Shown here piece by piece: positions 62,589-64,000 of a DNA stretch of 64,000 nt. Source of the DNA: Treponema sp. (GTDB lineage Bacteria > Spirochaetota > Spirochaetia > Treponematales > Treponemataceae); assembly GCA_002749205.1 (NCBI GenBank), contig PDOP01000034.1:21919-85918 (forward strand). Reading direction: 5' to 3'. Every line of letters starts with the position of its first letter. Positions within the stretch are counted from its first letter, which is position 1. The notes below the pieces were generated by a model. It ran no database searches. It was not told where the DNA came from and saw only the letters and a list, made by a program, of their open reading frames with translations. Position numbers and translations under genes: made by a program.

Positions 62589-63616
62589 AAGGGCTCTATT
62601 ATTTCATCTAAGTTCCCTTGCAAAATTGAATCAAGATGATAAATCGTTAAATTTATGCGATGATCCGTAACCCTGTTTTGCGGAAAATTATAAGTGCGAA
62701 TTCTCTCAGACCTGTCCCCCGAGCCAACCTGACTTTTTCTGTTTGCAGATCTGTCAGCCTGTTTTTTTGCCTCTTCCATTTCGTAGAGTCGACTTCGCAA
62801 AACACGCATTGCCTTAGCTTTATTTTTAATCTGGCTTTTTTCGTCTTGACAAGTAACAACCAAACCGCTTGGCAAGTGAGTAATACGCACCGCAGAATCT
62901 GTAGTGTTTACACTCTGCCCGCCCGGTCCGCCTGCACGCATAACATCAATACGAAGGTCTTCATTCTTAATTTCAATTTCGGTTTCTTCAGCCTCAGGCA
63001 AAACAGCCACGGTAACAGCACTTGTGTGAATTCTACCTGAGCTTTCGGTTTCAGGAACGCGCTGAACTCTATGACCGCCCGATTCATACCTCAAACTGCC
63101 ATATACATACTTACCCGCAATTGAAAAAATAATTTCTTTGTATCCGCCAAGCCCTGTCTCACTAAGCGAAATAACCTCGCATTTCCAATTTTTTTGCTCT
63201 GCGTAATGTGAATACATTTTAAACAAATCTGCGGCAAAAAGAGCGGCTTCCTCACCTCCGGCACCACCGCGAATTTCCATAATGATATTCTTTTCTTCAA
63301 GCGGGTCTGGCGGAATTAAAAGCATCTTTAACTTTGCATTGCTTTCCTCAAGTTCCTTTTCCAAACGAGTCAATTCACCTCGGGCCATCTCTTTTAACTC
63401 AGAATCAGTCTCTTCACGCATCAACTCGGTTGCATCAAGCAATTCCGCTTCCATACCAAGATAGCGATTATACTCTTCCATAACTTTCGACAGATAAGAA
63501 TGCTCCCTCATTACATCTTTATATTTCTTTACATCTTTTACCAAATCAGGTTTTTGAATTTCCAATTCAACTTCTTCGTGTCTTTTCTTTAACTGCTCAA
63601 GTTTTTCTTTTATCAT
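62555..63616 (-). CDS. prfA: Peptide chain release factor 1
   Basis: RF1 ends translation at UAG and UAA. GGQ is at 232-234 in [18 protein letters not shown], and the stop-codon-reading tripeptide is PET at 188-190 (PxT, as in RF1). The N-terminal half is a long coiled domain. Length 353 is standard. GGAGGC lies before the ATG. The next gene modifies this protein. Confidence 0.98.
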   Translation of the reverse strand: MIKEKLEQLKKRHEEVELEIQKPDLVKDVKKYKDVMREHSYLSKVMEEYNRYLGMEAELLDATELMREETDSELKEMARGELTRLEKELEESNAKLKMLLIPPDPLEEKNIIMEIRGGAGGEEAALFAADLFKMYSHYAEQKNWKCEVISLSETGLGGYKEIIFSIAGKYVYGSLRYESGGHRVQRVPETESSGRIHTSAVTVAVLPEAEETEIEIKNEDLRIDVMRAGGPGGQSVNTTDSAVRITHLPSGLVVTCQDEKSQIKNKAKAMRVLRSRLYEMEEAKKQADRSANRKSQVGSGDRSERIRTYNFPQNRVTDHRINLTIYHLDSILQGNLDEIIEPLCVTAREEILK

Positions 63617-63649
63617 AATGCCTCCATCAAAACCTGTCGAAAGGAGATT

Positions 63650-63980
63650 AAGAAATTACAAAAGTAACTGAGTTTTGTAATTTCTTCTTAAAATATACCA
63701 AAAAGCGCAATGAAATGAGCTTATTTAAAAGGTGCTTGCTAAAGTAACCAACTTTTGCAAGCGGCTCGATTGTAGCATTTTTTGATAAGACATTCAACCG
63801 CTATCAAAAAAAATATATTAATTGTCCGCAACATTGCACAAAACCGGTTTTATGAAATTTAAATCATACGCAACTTCAAAAATGAAGTCAGTCACAACCG
63901 GCTATACTTAGGGCGAATTTTTGCATTGCGTTTTGACAATAGCTCTCAATAAAATAGCGATATTTTACGCAATGCAAAAA
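63650..63980. repeat. Hairpin-rich region upstream of prfA
   Basis: Four inverted repeats lie in 330 bases: AAGAAATTACAAAA (63650-63663) with complement (63673-63686); GCTTGCTAAAGT (63734-63745) with 63751-63762, one mismatch; TTTTTTGATA (63778-63787) with 63802-63811; and TTTTTGCATTGCGT (63918-63931) with 63967-63980, 14 perfect pairs. The first two share GTAAC-type loops. I see no gene between 63617 and the window edge. Confidence 0.65.
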
Positions 63981-64000
63981 CCGTGCTATCCGCTTTAATT

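Overview
This window is a low-GC chromosomal segment of a spirochaete, almost certainly a Treponema, and most like the T. denticola / T. pedis group. The evidence is a PnrA/TmpC-type nucleoside lipoprotein, a periplasmic-flagellum gene cluster, the short dcw cell-division cluster (mraZ-rsmH-ftsL-murF-ftsW-ftsQ-ftsA-ftsZ), many small lipoproteins, and a selenocysteine-containing SelD. The species is inferred from gene content only. No prophage, insertion sequence or CRISPR array is visible.

Layout. 1-1.3 kb: the end of a cation/proton antiporter, then a 4Fe-4S membrane protein preceded by a tiny CXXC protein. 1.6-10.5 kb: one long minus-strand nucleoside operon (PnrA receptor, YjjI-type glycyl radical enzyme, YjjW activase, ABC ATPase and two permeases, PfkB kinase, pseudouridine-5'-phosphate glycosidase). 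11-15 kb: an iron/siderophore-type ABC importer behind an 18-bp palindromic operator. 15.4-19.8 kb: a sulfur-linked operon (CoA-disulfide reductase with rhodanese, APC permease, YeeE/YedE transporter). 20.3-24.3 kb (plus strand): rseP, a CpXC protein and a secreted propeller-like protein. 24.3-29.7 kb: miaA, selD (read through UGA), two exported proteins of unknown function, and gap. 30 kb: initiator tRNA. 30-34 kb: cysteine desulfurase, aroB, a HerA/YjgR-type ATPase. 34-35.7 kb: an orphan 131-aa protein, a flavodoxin, coaD. 36-43 kb: flgB-flgC-fliE-fliF-fliG-fliH-fliI-fliJ. 43.4-58.7 kb: hslU/hslV, xerC, topA, dprA, a TPR lipoprotein, xerD, then the dcw cluster, read from the mraZ promoter. 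59-63.6 kb: an MltD-like LysM transglycosylase, a TPR-like lipoprotein, prmC and prfA.

How it fits together. The first half is nutrient acquisition (nucleosides, iron, sulfur compounds, selenium use) and the second half is growth and motility. The order dprA-topA-xerC-hslV-hslU-flgB...fliJ is that of Bacillus without trmFO and codY, so it is an old arrangement rather than recent transfer. Gene packing is tight, with many 1-8 nt overlaps.

The least explained material is between the operons. Nearly every gap of more than about 250 bp holds strongly folded elements. Several of them share one architecture: an outer stem, an inner stem beginning CTTTT and ending AAAAG, and a roughly 50-80 nt interior. 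The paired bases differ between copies but stay complementary. Other recurring modules are a hairpin with the loop GTTAATTATAA and a tail of the form GCGACAGCGAAGGGATGCGCCC. Two copies about 9 kb apart are nearly identical over about 365 bp. This modular structured-repeat family is the best candidate here for something undescribed.
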